From Leptolyngbya sp. PCC 7375 (lineage in GTDB: Bacteria; Cyanobacteriota; Cyanobacteriia; Phormidesmidales; Phormidesmidaceae): a stretch of DNA of 64,000 bases. The first letter of the stretch is position 1. Each line of letters begins with the position of its first letter. This document shows, in pieces, positions 18,099 to 26,888 of the stretch. Where the stretch lies: NCBI RefSeq assembly GCF_000316115.1, contig NZ_JH993795.1, positions 129,555-193,554 of the forward strand, given 5' to 3'. A program made the translations under genes and the position numbers. The notes beneath the pieces are model-generated. The model searched no databases and was not told the origin of the DNA. It worked only from the letters and a program-made list of their open reading frames with translations.

Positions 18099-18118
18099 GA
18101 AAATTCCAGAATTCTTAA
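18099..18118. promoter_or_regulatory. parS-like site 1
   Basis: GAAAATTCCAGAATTCTTAA, overlapping the parB stop codon. It shares the AATTC.(A)GAATT core with three other sites around parAB. Confidence 0.6.
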
Positions 18119-19101
18119 ACGCTTAGCTGCTCAATTTCTTTGAGCAGCTTGTCGATTTTAGTGAGTCGCTTCTGGACCTCTGCCGATTCGAGTAGTGATT
18201 TCTTTTTGCGTACAGACTTGAACCGAGCAAAAATCTGATCAGAGATCGATAATGGTACTTCTGAACTACTTTTTTGCTGTTCCTTTTCTAGGTCTTTCAC
18301 TAAAGCCATCACGTCTTGCTTAGTCAATCCAGCTGCTCGTTCAACCAACTCACCATGCAACTCAGGCTTTTGACGATTCAAAAGTACTGCATTCGTAGGC
18401 GACAGCTTCCCCTCTCGTACTGCCTCTAAAATCTCAGGGGCCAAATTCAGCATCGGCAACCGATTAGAAACAAAGCTAGCCAGCTTCATCCCAAACTCCC
18501 CAAGGATTGCCGCGATTAACTTCAGTTCATCCTCGCTGAAAATTCTAGAATTCTCAGCGCCTCTGGAACGTGAATTCTTGACCCGATAAAGGCCTGCCTT
18601 CACATCTTCAATCGGGATATCCAGATGCAGTGACAGCAAACTTAAAATACTTTCCGTCTGCTCAATCGCCGTAATTTCTTCATTCAACAAGTGGGCGATC
18701 AACGCGGCTTCTAATGCAGTGGCGTCCGGCATATCCCGTACAATGGCCGGGATCGATTCCATCTCTAACGCACAGCAACTGCGCCAGCGCCGCTCACCAC
18801 TGATGATTTCATATTTACCCCTGGCACCAGGTCTGACCAAGATTGGTTCAAGCACCCCATGCTTCGCAATCGACTCCTTAAGCCGCTCCATCTTTTGCGG
18901 ATCAAAATAAAGCCGAGGCTGCTTTAACCTCCCAGGTAGCTGGAGCGGTTGAATATCAGCAACCGGTAATCTAAACGACTGCCCCGAAAGCGACTTCAAA
19001 CTCTCAATTTCTTCCTTGAGCTGAGCAATCGTTTCACCCTCTTGTGCATTTAAGGCACCACTAAACATGGTCGCCATGGGTCGTTTACTGATGCGAGCCA
19101 T
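18115..19101 (-). CDS. parB: ParB-family partition protein
   Basis: 328 residues. The ParB/Sulfiredoxin-type N-terminal domain shows IQPLQLPGRLKQPRLYFDP...LKESIAKHGVLEPILVRP and SGERRWRSC (ParB box), followed by AALIAHLLNEEITAIEQTE and an HTH region. ParB binds parS sites and spreads or slides along DNA to recruit ParA. It lies 2 bp downstream of parA, in one operon. A 24-bp near-perfect palindrome of the parS-like type sits inside the coding sequence at 18535. Confidence 0.9.
   Translation of the reverse strand: MARISKRPMATMFSGALNAQEGETIAQLKEEIESLKSLSGQSFRLPVADIQPLQLPGRLKQPRLYFDPQKMERLKESIAKHGVLEPILVRPGARGKYEIISGERRWRSCCALEMESIPAIVRDMPDATALEAALIAHLLNEEITAIEQTESILSLLSLHLDIPIEDVKAGLYRVKNSRSRGAENSRIFSEDELKLIAAILGEFGMKLASFVSNRLPMLNLAPEILEAVREGKLSPTNAVLLNRQKPELHGELVERAAGLTKQDVMALVKDLEKEQQKSSSEVPLSISDQIFARFKSVRKKKSLLESAEVQKRLTKIDKLLKEIEQLSV
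18535..18558. promoter_or_regulatory. parS-like site 2 (inside parB)
   Basis: A 24-bp palindrome: GCTGAAAATTCTAG followed by AATTCTCAGC, with a single mismatched pair. It is the most symmetric of the four sites and lies within the parB coding region. Confidence 0.6.
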
Positions 19102-19103
19102 CG

Positions 19104-19904
19104 CTAATCCATCTCCTTAATCACTTCAACCGCAATTTTTTCGTAGATTTTATTGTTAGGCTCCCCTGCTCTGTAGATACCCAATGGCAACCCAGCAGCT
19201 GCGGCATTGGCAATATAGGCATTGTCCTTAATCGTCGGAAACATCGGAATTTGCATGTGCCGCATAATATCAGGTAATCCTTCAATATCCGATAGCCCTA
19301 AATTATCCCGATGCATCGCCCGGTTCTTGGCCCCATTTGGCACCACCCCAAATACCTTAGGCGCAGGCTTTAGACGTAACTCAGTGCGAGTCAGGCTAAT
19401 CCACTCCAGCAATTTAGCCATCGCATCCATATCCTTGTCCTCTGGTTTCAGCGTGATAATTACATCTGTACTCGCCGACAGAGCCGCGATATGTAACTGC
19501 TCAATCGTGCCAGGGCAATCAATAATCAGCACGTCGTGGGGAAGCGGATGATCTTCCAATGCATCTGCCAGTAAGTAAGCCCCACGCTTATCCAAAACGA
19601 GTCGCTGGGTCGTTTCCGTGAGTGGTAGTCCCCCCAGACAAGCATCGATCCCCTCAATGCGATCCCTCCAGACCGGAAACAAAGGATAGTCCCCTTTAAA
19701 GTCAGGCCGCATTACCCAATCCATTGTTTTCTCCTTCGGGGGATCATCCAATCCACAGAAAAGAGTCAACGAACCGTTAGGATCACAACCAAACATCGCA
19801 ACCTTTTTTCCTTTGCGGGCGAGCTGGTAAGCCAGGTTAACTGTAAGTGTGGTCTTACCAACGCCACCACTATTCGACATGATTGAAATAACTTTTTTCA
19901 GCAT
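19104..19904 (-). CDS. parA: ParA-family partition ATPase
   Basis: 266 residues with deviant Walker A SNSGGVGKTTLTVNLAY near residue 10, Walker A' DPNGSLTLF and Walker B VLIIDCPGTIEQL. Short N-terminus without HTH, i.e. type Ib-like, in which ParB or another factor usually regulates the operon. It drives plasmid segregation over the nucleoid with ParB. Two parS-like palindromes lie just upstream (19957 and 19995), probably in its promoter. Confidence 0.93.
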   Translation of the reverse strand: MLKKVISIMSNSGGVGKTTLTVNLAYQLARKGKKVAMFGCDPNGSLTLFCGLDDPPKEKTMDWVMRPDFKGDYPLFPVWRDRIEGIDACLGGLPLTETTQRLVLDKRGAYLLADALEDHPLPHDVLIIDCPGTIEQLHIAALSASTDVIITLKPEDKDMDAMAKLLEWISLTRTELRLKPAPKVFGVVPNGAKNRAMHRDNLGLSDIEGLPDIMRHMQIPMFPTIKDNAYIANAAAAGLPLGIYRAGEPNNKIYEKIAVEVIKEMD

Positions 19905-19956
19905 CTTTGTTGTGGCGAAGTTTCAAAGCGTGCGCGCATATCATAACTTAATCTGA

Positions 19957-19980
19957 CTGAAAATTCTCAGAATTCTTAAG
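19957..19980. promoter_or_regulatory. parS-like site 3
   Basis: CTGAAAATTCTCAG then AATTCTTAAG, upstream of parA, in the promoter region. Confidence 0.6.
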
Positions 19981-19994
19981 TGGAGTTATTAAAT

Positions 19995-20017
19995 TTGAGA
20001 ATTCCAGAATTTTCAAG
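19995..20017. promoter_or_regulatory. parS-like site 4
   Basis: TTGAGAATTCCAG then AATTTTCAAG, 38 bp from site 3 and with the same core. Paired sites upstream of parA suggest an operator-centromere. Confidence 0.6.
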
Positions 20018-20112
20018 AGATTTTTAACTGTGATATGGATGCCGTAAGCGTTCCTTGAGCCTGCCCTTCGATATCGGGCGCTATTAACCAGTCGCTCTCT
20101 TTGAGAATAAGT

Positions 20113-20518
20113 TTACCTTTTACTAAACAACCCAGACTCTGACGCCTGGAGCGTATCGTAAAAACTCTCTTTCGCCTTTAGTTCTAAGGCCCGTTTGGTA
20201 TATCTCCCAAACACATTCATTGACTTAATCCGCATCAGCCTGCGCACAAACTCAGGATTCATTCCCTCCAGAATCAACTGAGTGCCAAACGTATGGCGCA
20301 GCTGGTGCGGATGAATGGCATCATCCAGTTCTGCCAACTCAGCCAAATCCTTGATGCAGTTGTACACCCCTTTGTATCCCATTCGCTGTCCCCGGTTCCG
20401 ATTTGAGAGACTTACAAATAAAGGAGCCTCTGCTCTTGTATTAAATCCCTGGTTGAGACACCAACCCAAATAACTATCCAATGCATCACACGCCTGGGCC
20501 GATAACGGCACAATGCCA
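20113..20518 (-). pseudogene. Tyrosine recombinase, C-terminal part, split by ISKra4-family element
   Basis: Catalytic half of a phage-integrase-family recombinase: HPHQLRHTFGTQLILEG (H-x-x-R) and a presumed nucleophile in FGRYTKRAL. The N-terminal part is at 22030-22631. Deleting 20528-22029 plus one 9-bp duplication restores 336 in-frame codons with ...GAKWGSDGIVPLS... at the junction. Related to the truncated recombinase at 25287-25669. Likely served plasmid dimer resolution or integration; now broken. Confidence 0.85.
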
Positions 20519-20527
20519 TCACTCCCC

Positions 20528-22029
20528 GGGCGCATCTAGCGGTTAGGGGAGATAATAGGCAATACCAAAGAGTGTTGAGAAAACAACGTGTCAAACCGTT
20601 GATTGCCCCAAGCGACTCGTAACTGTAACAAGTGATTGAGTCCCGGTTCACTCCAGCGCATACCAACGCCCTTAAACCGTTGCTGAATGAGCCACTTACA
20701 CGCACTCTCGACCATGCCAGAGCCAATCGGTAGTCCCTGTTTCTTAAACAGTCGGTACTGTACATGGTGGCGATGCTTGTCGAAAAAGTCATGCACCCGT
20801 TTCAAGACTGTGCGGGTTGGCGCAGCCGTATTGGGTGAACGACTCAGCCAGCGCAGTTCACTGATAATCCGGTGGACGTAGCCGTGTCGGAGCTGGTGGC
20901 GCAATCGCTCAAACCACATCTGTGGTGTGCGTGCCGGGTTCCCGTCTTTGTAGGCATCAGCGGCTTGCCACAGATAGGCCGCTGCATGATAGAAATCGAG
21001 GATGCCGACCGCTAGGTGAGAAAAACAAGTCTCGAAGAGTCGCCAAAACCCCCTGGCTCCATCGCTGAGCCAGACAACGTGTGGAGCTGTTGCGATGCCC
21101 GCTCGCGCTGCTTCGAGCTGCAAGCGAGGCCGAAACGTAGCCATATCGCCTAGCACGGCGACCAAACGTCGTCGCTGTAGGCGAGTAACAAGTTTGCCAT
21201 GGCGATTAATACGATGACTGAGTCGAGCCAGTAAGCCGACTTTGACTTCTCGCCAAAGCGTTTTGCCAGCTGGGGTGCCGACCTGTGGACGTAGTGGGAC
21301 CGTGACGCCATCTGCAGCGATCAACAACGGCATTGCCGCGAGGTCGTCAGAAAGTGCTTCGGGCACCGGGTCTTCTCCGTTTTCCCAGTTCTCAACATCT
21401 GTTTCCCACTGACAGGCGGCTTGTTGACCATACTGTTGGACCCACTGCCACAGGCTGTCATCACTGACCTGAATGCCACTCAATTGAGACAGGAGCCAAG
21501 CGGCTAACTCGAACGGAACGAAGAGGCTCAGCAGGCAACCTAATCGCTTTAGCTCTACAGAACTTTGTTGGTACGGGGCAATCCCCAGCGTTTGGTCAAA
21601 GGGAGCCGCGTGGCTCCCTTTGCACCCTTGAGGGCAGCGACCTAATCGGCGTCGCCACTGCACAAGACCGACCAAGGTCACCATCTGACGAGTCGCAAAA
21701 CCCTTACTGTGTAGCCGCTGGCCGCACACTGAACAAGGCCCCCAATCGGTCGGGCGTTTAGCACGCTCATTGAGCTGTTGTTCGACGAGCGTGCGTGCGA
21801 CGTGTAACCCTATTTGCCAAGCAGCAATCACAATAGCCGCTAAGGTTTGACTTTGATGAAGGCGGTCAAGTCGGGATGACCTGTCTTCTGATTCAGAATA
21901 GCTATTCGTAGGGGTTGTTATCATAGAAGTGATTTTGATTAGGGCTAGCCGGACAACGGATAGCCTTTTTTCTTCCCTTCTATTTTCGCAAATCAGCTTG
22001 AACGGTTCCCCGAACCTTTAGATGCGCCC
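20528..22029 (-). mobile_element. ISKra4-family insertion sequence, about 1502 bp
   Basis: Terminal inverted repeats begin GGGCGCATCTA (left GGGCGCATCTAGCGGTTAGG; right, complemented, GGGCGCATCTAAAGGTTCGG). The 9-bp target duplication TCACTCCCC is at 20519-20527 and 22030-22038. It carries one transposase gene. Confidence 0.88.
20536..21924 (-). CDS. ISKra4-family transposase
   Basis: 462 residues. N-terminal CxxC pair region (CSVCGQRL and RCPQGCKG), then a DDE core: LLIAADGVTVPL (D), WLSDGARGFW and ILDFYHAAAYLW (D region), and LPIGSGMVESACKWLIQQR (E) followed by GVGMRWS, which is characteristic of the ISKra4 family. Appears intact. Confidence 0.88.
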   Translation of the reverse strand: MITTPTNSYSESEDRSSRLDRLHQSQTLAAIVIAAWQIGLHVARTLVEQQLNERAKRPTDWGPCSVCGQRLHSKGFATRQMVTLVGLVQWRRRLGRCPQGCKGSHAAPFDQTLGIAPYQQSSVELKRLGCLLSLFVPFELAAWLLSQLSGIQVSDDSLWQWVQQYGQQAACQWETDVENWENGEDPVPEALSDDLAAMPLLIAADGVTVPLRPQVGTPAGKTLWREVKVGLLARLSHRINRHGKLVTRLQRRRLVAVLGDMATFRPRLQLEAARAGIATAPHVVWLSDGARGFWRLFETCFSHLAVGILDFYHAAAYLWQAADAYKDGNPARTPQMWFERLRHQLRHGYVHRIISELRWLSRSPNTAAPTRTVLKRVHDFFDKHRHHVQYRLFKKQGLPIGSGMVESACKWLIQQRFKGVGMRWSEPGLNHLLQLRVAWGNQRFDTLFSQHSLVLPIISPNR

Positions 22030-22631
22030 TCACTCCCCCACTTCGCCCCCTGAATCGAGATAGAGCGATTGTCATAATCACCCACATTTCTTGCTGCCAC
22101 TTCATTCGCCCGCAAGCCATGCTTCAGTAACTCAAAGATGGCCTGATCCCGTTCGTAGGTTTCTCCCCGAAACGGCAAAACCTCTTCCAAAGACTGAATG
22201 ATTGACACCTCTAAATCTTTCACCTGCGCAGGAGCCTCTATTACCTTTTCCAGACTCAACGCGGGATTATATGTAATCAACCGCTTCACCGTCAGCCACT
22301 TGAAAAAACTCTGGATTGCCGCCAATGCCTGATTGATACTGGCAGGAGATAAGGGCTGATCTAATGTGTTAGCTTTTGTCCTCGTTTTGAGGTGCGTTTT
22401 AAAGTTCGTTAAATCCTGTTCTGTAACCTCCGGCCATCCTTTCCCAGCCAACCACCGCTGAAACTGACGCAGCTGTCGCGTATAGGTTTTCTTCGTACTC
22501 GGTCGTAATTCCCTATCCTCTAGAAACCGATCCACCCAATCCGGTTCGCGAGTTGTCTCAACAGGCTTTTTCGCCTTTGGTTTTCCGTCTTGGAACTCAA
22601 GAAACGTCGGTTGTGGATCAGGTTTAGCCAT
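22030..22631 (-). pseudogene. Tyrosine recombinase, N-terminal part, split by ISKra4-family element
   Basis: Start ATG 22631. The core-binding (SAM-like) domain is DRFLEDRELRPSTKKTYTRQ... and INQALAAIQSFFKWL, and the first catalytic Arg lies in KHGLRANEVAARNVGD. It continues at 20518 downwards. The rebuilt protein has 335 residues. Confidence 0.85.
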
Positions 22632-22696
22632 GGGTTACCGTGACATTGGTGCTAGAGTATCAAGTTTTTTCGAGACGTTTTACAGCTGAATGAATT

Positions 22697-22828
22697 TTAG
22701 AGGATAGGCGTTTGTAGGATAGCAATTGCATTCTCCAAGGCTGTTGCTGCCGCTATCAGTTGAGTACGTGCTTTAGTCAACTGGTTCCGTCTTGGGCTAG
22801 TTCTGAACATGCCCCTAAGTTGGGCCAT
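22697..22828 (-). CDS. Small hypothetical protein (43 aa)
   Basis: MAQLRGMFRTSPRRNQLTKA... ending in an alanine-rich helix (IAAATALENAIAILQTPIL). It may be real or a remnant; no strong ribosome-binding site. It lies just upstream of the broken recombinase on the same strand. Confidence 0.25.
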   Translation of the reverse strand: MAQLRGMFRTSPRRNQLTKARTQLIAAATALENAIAILQTPIL

Positions 22829-23008
22829 TGAGACGCTACCAATCCCGGTGTTTGAGTAACAGTTTCGCAGGAGAACCTAAATGGGCAATACTTTCGAGCC
22901 ATAGCTTTATTCTAGCTATCTACTAAAACTATTTAGCTAGAACTAAATCTGAAAGATGGGTGCCCCTATTGAGCACCCAAAGTAATGAATCGTTAGGCCT
23001 TAACCAAA

Positions 23009-23140
23009 CTATGCGTTTTTCACCCGATCCTTAAAGCTCTTACCTGCATAAAAGGCAGGAATCGTCGCCGGAATCTTGATCACCTCAACAGTTTTCGGAT
23101 TACGCCCATCCGTGCTTTGCGGTCCCGTGACTTGAAGTTT
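23009..23140 (-). pseudogene. HU-like DNA-binding protein remnant
   Basis: A short minus-strand frame encodes TDGRNPKTVEVIKIPATIPAF...AGKSFKDRVKNA, a clear match to the C-terminal arm and last helix of bacterial HU. The N-terminal two-thirds are absent and an in-frame TAG precedes the fragment. It is a decayed gene end. The rest of 22829-23300 shows nothing further. Confidence 0.65.
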
Positions 23141-23300
23141 CTAAGTGAGACACAAGCACTTATTTTCTGAAGAAAGTCAGGTTCGGTACCATGTAGATAG
23201 ATTTTGATGGATTGCTTCACATCTAGTAGACATCATTGATTAGTGGCGCTATCATTAGCATAGTTCAAATGTATCTACGGCTGTTACAACGGTATAACCG

Positions 23301-23783
23301 ATGAAAATGCAGGCGCTGAAACAACGAGTTTGGAATATCTGGAGCAAGCTAAATAGCTTCCGAGGCGAGCTTGTTGCAGTGCCGCAGAGCTACGTTGCCG
23401 AAATTAAAAGTTTTGGTGATCGTCGATATAAGAAAACCTGGGTAAAGGCGTTGGCACGTCTCCAAGCAATCTATCTACATCGGAACTGTTTAGACGCCTG
23501 GATGTTAATTACCGAGAACTTTAATTTTACTCCAGACCGCTGGGATTATGAGTTCCGCTACAAGATTTTGGATGAGTTCCTACAGTATTCAGACGGTCTG
23601 GAACTTATTAAGACAGGGCTAGAACAGATTTTCACATCGACCGATTTTACTGCTGACGAACAACAGGAAACAAGTCGCAATGGCTTTTTTGAACTTTTGG
23701 CGGGAAGAGAAGGACGACATCGAGGGCTCAGCCTCTCAGTTGGATCTATCCGGCAACTCGCAGGAACTAATACCGCCGCGTGA
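23301..23783 (+). CDS. Hypothetical protein (160 aa)
   Basis: MKMQALKQRVWNIWSKLNSF..., helical and rich in aromatic residues, not recognised. Its last 35 codons overlap the next frame (start 23680) by 104 bases, which is unusual. The natural end may be near QETSRNGFF, with a frameshift joining both frames into one gene. Confidence 0.5.
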   Translation: MKMQALKQRVWNIWSKLNSFRGELVAVPQSYVAEIKSFGDRRYKKTWVKALARLQAIYLHRNCLDAWMLITENFNFTPDRWDYEFRYKILDEFLQYSDGLELIKTGLEQIFTSTDFTADEQQETSRNGFFELLAGREGRHRGLSLSVGSIRQLAGTNTAA

Positions 23784-24126
23784 GCGGGTAACTGGAGCAA
23801 TTGTCTTTAAGCGTTTCACCAAATCCATTAAGGATAATGGCGGAGCTGGTGATGTGTATCCAGATGCGATCGCAGCTGAAACAGACGAACTATTCGGTTG
23901 CAACGTTGAAGAACTCTACAGAGGGACCGGCGGTAAACCAGGCCGACGTGACACGCTACCCCAACCAGCTCAGGAAGCCTACATGGTTAATGAGTCGATA
24001 ACAGCAAATGAGCTTGAACGCCTGATCGGCACCATTGGAGGTGAGACCCAAGAGGAAGTAAACGACCGCATTGTAGGCGTTACACGACAGCAAGCCAAAC
24101 AAACCCGTAAGTGGTTACCTTGGTAA
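23680..24126 (+). CDS. Hypothetical protein (148 aa)
   Basis: MAFLNFWREEKDDIEG... with VTGAIVFKRFTKSIKD, LFGCNVEELYRGTGGKPGRR and a tail RQQAKQTRKWLPW. A GCGATCGC lies in the gene. Possibly a regulatory or antirepressor-like protein; not recognised. AGGA lies about 11 bases before ATG 23680. A strong terminator follows at 24169, so the pair at 23301-24126 is probably one transcript. Confidence 0.55.
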   Translation: MAFLNFWREEKDDIEGSASQLDLSGNSQELIPPRERVTGAIVFKRFTKSIKDNGGAGDVYPDAIAAETDELFGCNVEELYRGTGGKPGRRDTLPQPAQEAYMVNESITANELERLIGTIGGETQEEVNDRIVGVTRQQAKQTRKWLPW

Positions 24127-24168
24127 TCTATTAGGGATAGTTCCGTCCGAATTACTAATTTGATGCCT

Positions 24169-24194
24169 AGCCCTGGCAGTTGCCAGGGCTTTTT
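24169..24194 (+). terminator. Rho-independent terminator
   Basis: AGCCCTGGCA-GT-TGCCAGGGCT followed by TTTT, 42 bp after the stop at 24126. Confidence 0.85.
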
Positions 24195-24208
24195 ACGAGT
24201 GCTAGATT

Positions 24209-24405
24209 GTGGAGATCAGTTGGCATGAGGAAAAGCTGCAAACGACGTTAGAACGTATCGCTGAACAACAGGAGGCAAATAGGAATGCGATTTCGATCCT
24301 AATTGAGCGTCAAACCCATAACGAAGCGACTATTACACGGCTACTTTAAATAATGGAACGTTTAGCACCGCAAGTAATTGAAAAGACCGACCTCTCAGTG
24401 ACCTG
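24209..24405 (+). pseudogene. Coiled-coil protein remnant (copy 1)
   Basis: From GTG 24209 the frame reads a coiled-coil (LQTTLERIAEQQEANRNAI... ATITRLL) and stops at 24349. The following DNA continues in another phase as MERLAPQVIEKT, matching copy 2 at 24872-24971. The gene is frameshifted or interrupted. Such short coiled-coil proteins are common on cyanobacterial plasmids; function unknown. Confidence 0.5.
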
Positions 24406-24469
24406 AGTAGTGATGTACAAGTCTGTAATCTGATCCTCTTGAAAAAAAATTAATTCGCCAAGCTAATTA

Positions 24470-24823
24470 CTAGCAGAACAGTAGATAGTCTGGGCCTTCA
24501 TCGACGTCGCTTTCAACAATGCAGTAATAGCCATCGGCAGTGGACCAGATGTTATCCAGGAGTGCACTAAATTGGCTTTTCAGATCGTCTTCATCGGTAT
24601 GCTTGAACGTAAGTTGATAGATCCAGCCGCCAATATCCTCTTTTCTAAGTCCCAGTTCGGAAAAATAAAGATGTTCTACCATTTCCCTAACAATTTTCTC
24701 ATTACGAGCAATGAACTTATTGTTCGCCTGAATGTTTAAACTGATTGTGACCTTTGTGGTTTCCATATCGCCACTTTTCAGACTCCGTGACTTCCGAATA
24801 CTATATGGCTTAAGGTTAAGCAC
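24470..24823 (-). CDS. Hypothetical protein (98-117 aa)
   Basis: Two starts are possible: ATG 24823, or ATG 24766, which begins METTKVTISLNIQ. An acidic alpha/beta protein (ELGLRKEDIGGWIYQL, YYCIVESDVDEGPDYLLFC). It sits between the two coiled-coil remnants. Not recognised. Confidence 0.5.
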   Translation of the reverse strand: MLNLKPYSIRKSRSLKSGDMETTKVTISLNIQANNKFIARNEKIVREMVEHLYFSELGLRKEDIGGWIYQLTFKHTDEDDLKSQFSALLDNIWSTADGYYCIVESDVDEGPDYLLFC

Positions 24824-24871
24824 AGGTAGGTTATGCCCATCATGGCAGTAGTTGTATCTACAATTTCCTTA

Positions 24872-24971
24872 GGAAATGACCATCACACGGCTGTTACAGA
24901 TGACTGAACGCTTAGCATCTCAAGTAATTGAAAATACCGAGCGTCTCAATGACCTTAGCCGTAGCGTGTAG
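24872..24971 (+). pseudogene. Coiled-coil protein remnant (copy 2)
   Basis: Encodes MTITRLLQMTERLASQVIEN then TERLNDLSRSV and a stop at 24968-24970, corresponding to the end of copy 1. The upstream part is missing. Confidence 0.5.
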
Positions 24972-25085
24972 ACCTGCGCCCGATCCTGACGAAAATGTGC
25001 CATAAGGCTGTATTACATATATAGCTTATGGTGCAGCCTTCAATTTTCAGCACATTTCAGAAAAGTACTAACAGACAGACAAAAA
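24969..25085. mobile_element. Relic terminus of a second Tn3-like element
   Basis: CCTGACGAAAATGTGCCATAAGGCT resembles the 38-bp terminal repeat of the transposon at 25670 (CTTGACGAAACTGGGCCATAAG), and TTTCAGAAAAGTACTAACAG matches its subterminal motif at the same spacing. No transposase or second end is nearby. 25086-25286 has no recognisable gene. Confidence 0.55.
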
Positions 25086-25286
25086 TACCCTAGTCAGCAC
25101 CGATTACTCCCGATATTTGAACCAAGGCATATTCTGAATCACCCAATACTTCGTTCAAGGTCCAGGGTGTTGGAAGTCTATGTCAGATAAGCTCTTATAT
25201 CTCTAGCATGACTCTTGAAAGCCTTGTCTAGATAGGGTTTTACGTTGTAGACATGTTCACAACGTGAGCGTCTAAAGATCAACAAA

Positions 25287-25669
25287 TCATGACTCTTCAG
25301 ACACCCCATAAATCTCTTCAAACGCCTCCTCCATTTTGATATCCAAGGCTCGGTCACTGTAGCGCGCAAAAATCTTGTCAGAGCGAATGCGAACCGCTCG
25401 CTTAGCCAACAAGGGATTCATGCCAGCAGCGACGAGAGACGTGGCAAAGGTATGTCTCATGCGGTGGGGGTGAATGTCGTCTAACTCACTGGCTTGCGCT
25501 AAGTCCTTGACCAGCTCATAGATACCGCTATAGCCCAGGCGCTGTCCCCGACTGTTGTTAGACAAACTGACGAATAAGGGGGCCTCCTGGCTGACGGTAA
25601 ACCCATTACGTACCAACCATCCCAGATAGCTATCCAAGGCCGAAACAGCATTCGGTTTCAACGGTACCA
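25287..25669 (-). pseudogene. Second tyrosine recombinase, C-terminal part only
   Basis: GLVPLKPNAVSALDSYLGWL, HPHRMRHTFATSLVAAG (H-x-x-R) and IFARYSDRAL (presumed Tyr). It is a paralogue of the recombinase at 20113/22030 (shared DSYLGW and APLFVSLSN). The N-terminal half is not on the far side of the transposon, where an unrelated gene is found instead, so it is lost or elsewhere. The open frame extends into the Tn end up to 25754. Confidence 0.8.
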
Positions 25670-25900
25670 GGCCTATGGCCCCGACCTTGACGAAACTGGG
25701 CCATAAGGCTAAAAGCGTTACCCAGCCTTGATTACAGGCCTCAAAATCAAGCAATCTCAGAAAAAATACTAACTAACAGACAAATGAACACCAGAAAATG
25801 GTTCATATGTACTTTTCTCTCAGTTTCCTGACACAGAGTACTCTCTATACTCCATGTCAATAGCTCAGCTTGTTTAAAGAAGTAGAGAGTATGCACCGAT

Positions 25901-26821
25901 TTATACTGCCTCATTTGCTAATGTTTTAAGCGCACGTTTAGCAACCATTTCGGCTCTTGCAGAGGTGACTTTCTGATAGCGCAACGTGGTCTGAATTGAC
26001 TGATGTCCCATTAAAGCCCGTAGTTCTTCAATCCCCATCAATCCCACCCGCTCGGTGGCAAAGGTATGCCGCAAATCATGTAGTCTCACTCCCTCCAGCT
26101 CAGGAATATCTGCAATCAATTGTCGCCAGTTTTGATAGATCGTTCGATAGCTGAGTCGACTCACAGTGCCTGCTATCGGTTGCTGTGCGGTGAATAGAGC
26201 AGGACAATCCTCATGCCGATAATACTGCAAATACGTCGCCAATTGTTGAGCCACATCGTCACTGTAAAAACACCACCGCTGTTTATTGCCCTTGCCCAGC
26301 ACTTGAAACTTTTGGTGTTCGAAATCGAGGTCGGCCAGATCCAGCGCTAACACTTCTGAGATGCGTGCTCCGGTGCGATGTAAAAGTATCACAAGTGTAT
26401 GCGTACGACAATCTGTTTTGACCGCTTGATAGAGGAGTTTAAGTTGGTCGGGTGTGAGATACCGAATCGTATTATCTGAGATATGTTCACCCTTTTCAGG
26501 GTCGGGCTTACGCCGCTTCAGTCGGGCAATAGGATTCGCTTTAATATGGCGCTGCTCAACTGCAAAATTAAACAACGATTGGAGAATCGATTGATGTCGT
26601 TGGTGGGTGGTGTACGCCAGGTGGGTTAAACCATTGAGATAGTCTTCCAAGGTTTCACGATCCACAATCTCAATGGGCCAACGACCATATTGGCTGAGTA
26701 GTGGCAGCAGAGCACTCTCATAAGAGTTTACGGTCTTCTGCGCTAATCCAGGTCGATCTAAAAATTGGGTCGCAACAGTTGCGAGGGTAACGGTCATCGT
26801 TTCTGTATCAAGAAAACTCAC
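25901..26821 (-). CDS. Tyrosine recombinase, probable TnpI-type cointegrate resolvase
   Basis: 306 residues. The N-terminal core-binding domain is followed by the catalytic set: RTGARISEVLALD (Arg), HDLRHTFATE (His-x-x-Arg), LMGHQSIQTTLRYQKV (His and Tyr nucleophile). Some Tn3-family elements (Tn4430 group) use such a tyrosine recombinase instead of a serine resolvase. It is divergent from the regulator at 26889; the 67-bp gap would hold the resolution site and promoters (it contains repeated ATCGTTA). Intact. Confidence 0.85.
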   Translation of the reverse strand: MSFLDTETMTVTLATVATQFLDRPGLAQKTVNSYESALLPLLSQYGRWPIEIVDRETLEDYLNGLTHLAYTTHQRHQSILQSLFNFAVEQRHIKANPIARLKRRKPDPEKGEHISDNTIRYLTPDQLKLLYQAVKTDCRTHTLVILLHRTGARISEVLALDLADLDFEHQKFQVLGKGNKQRWCFYSDDVAQQLATYLQYYRHEDCPALFTAQQPIAGTVSRLSYRTIYQNWRQLIADIPELEGVRLHDLRHTFATERVGLMGIEELRALMGHQSIQTTLRYQKVTSARAEMVAKRALKTLANEAV

Positions 26822-26888
26822 TCACCAAAAACCTCATCGTTACTCTATCGTTAAATGAGATATTTATGGCTAAGGTTGTAGCAATACT

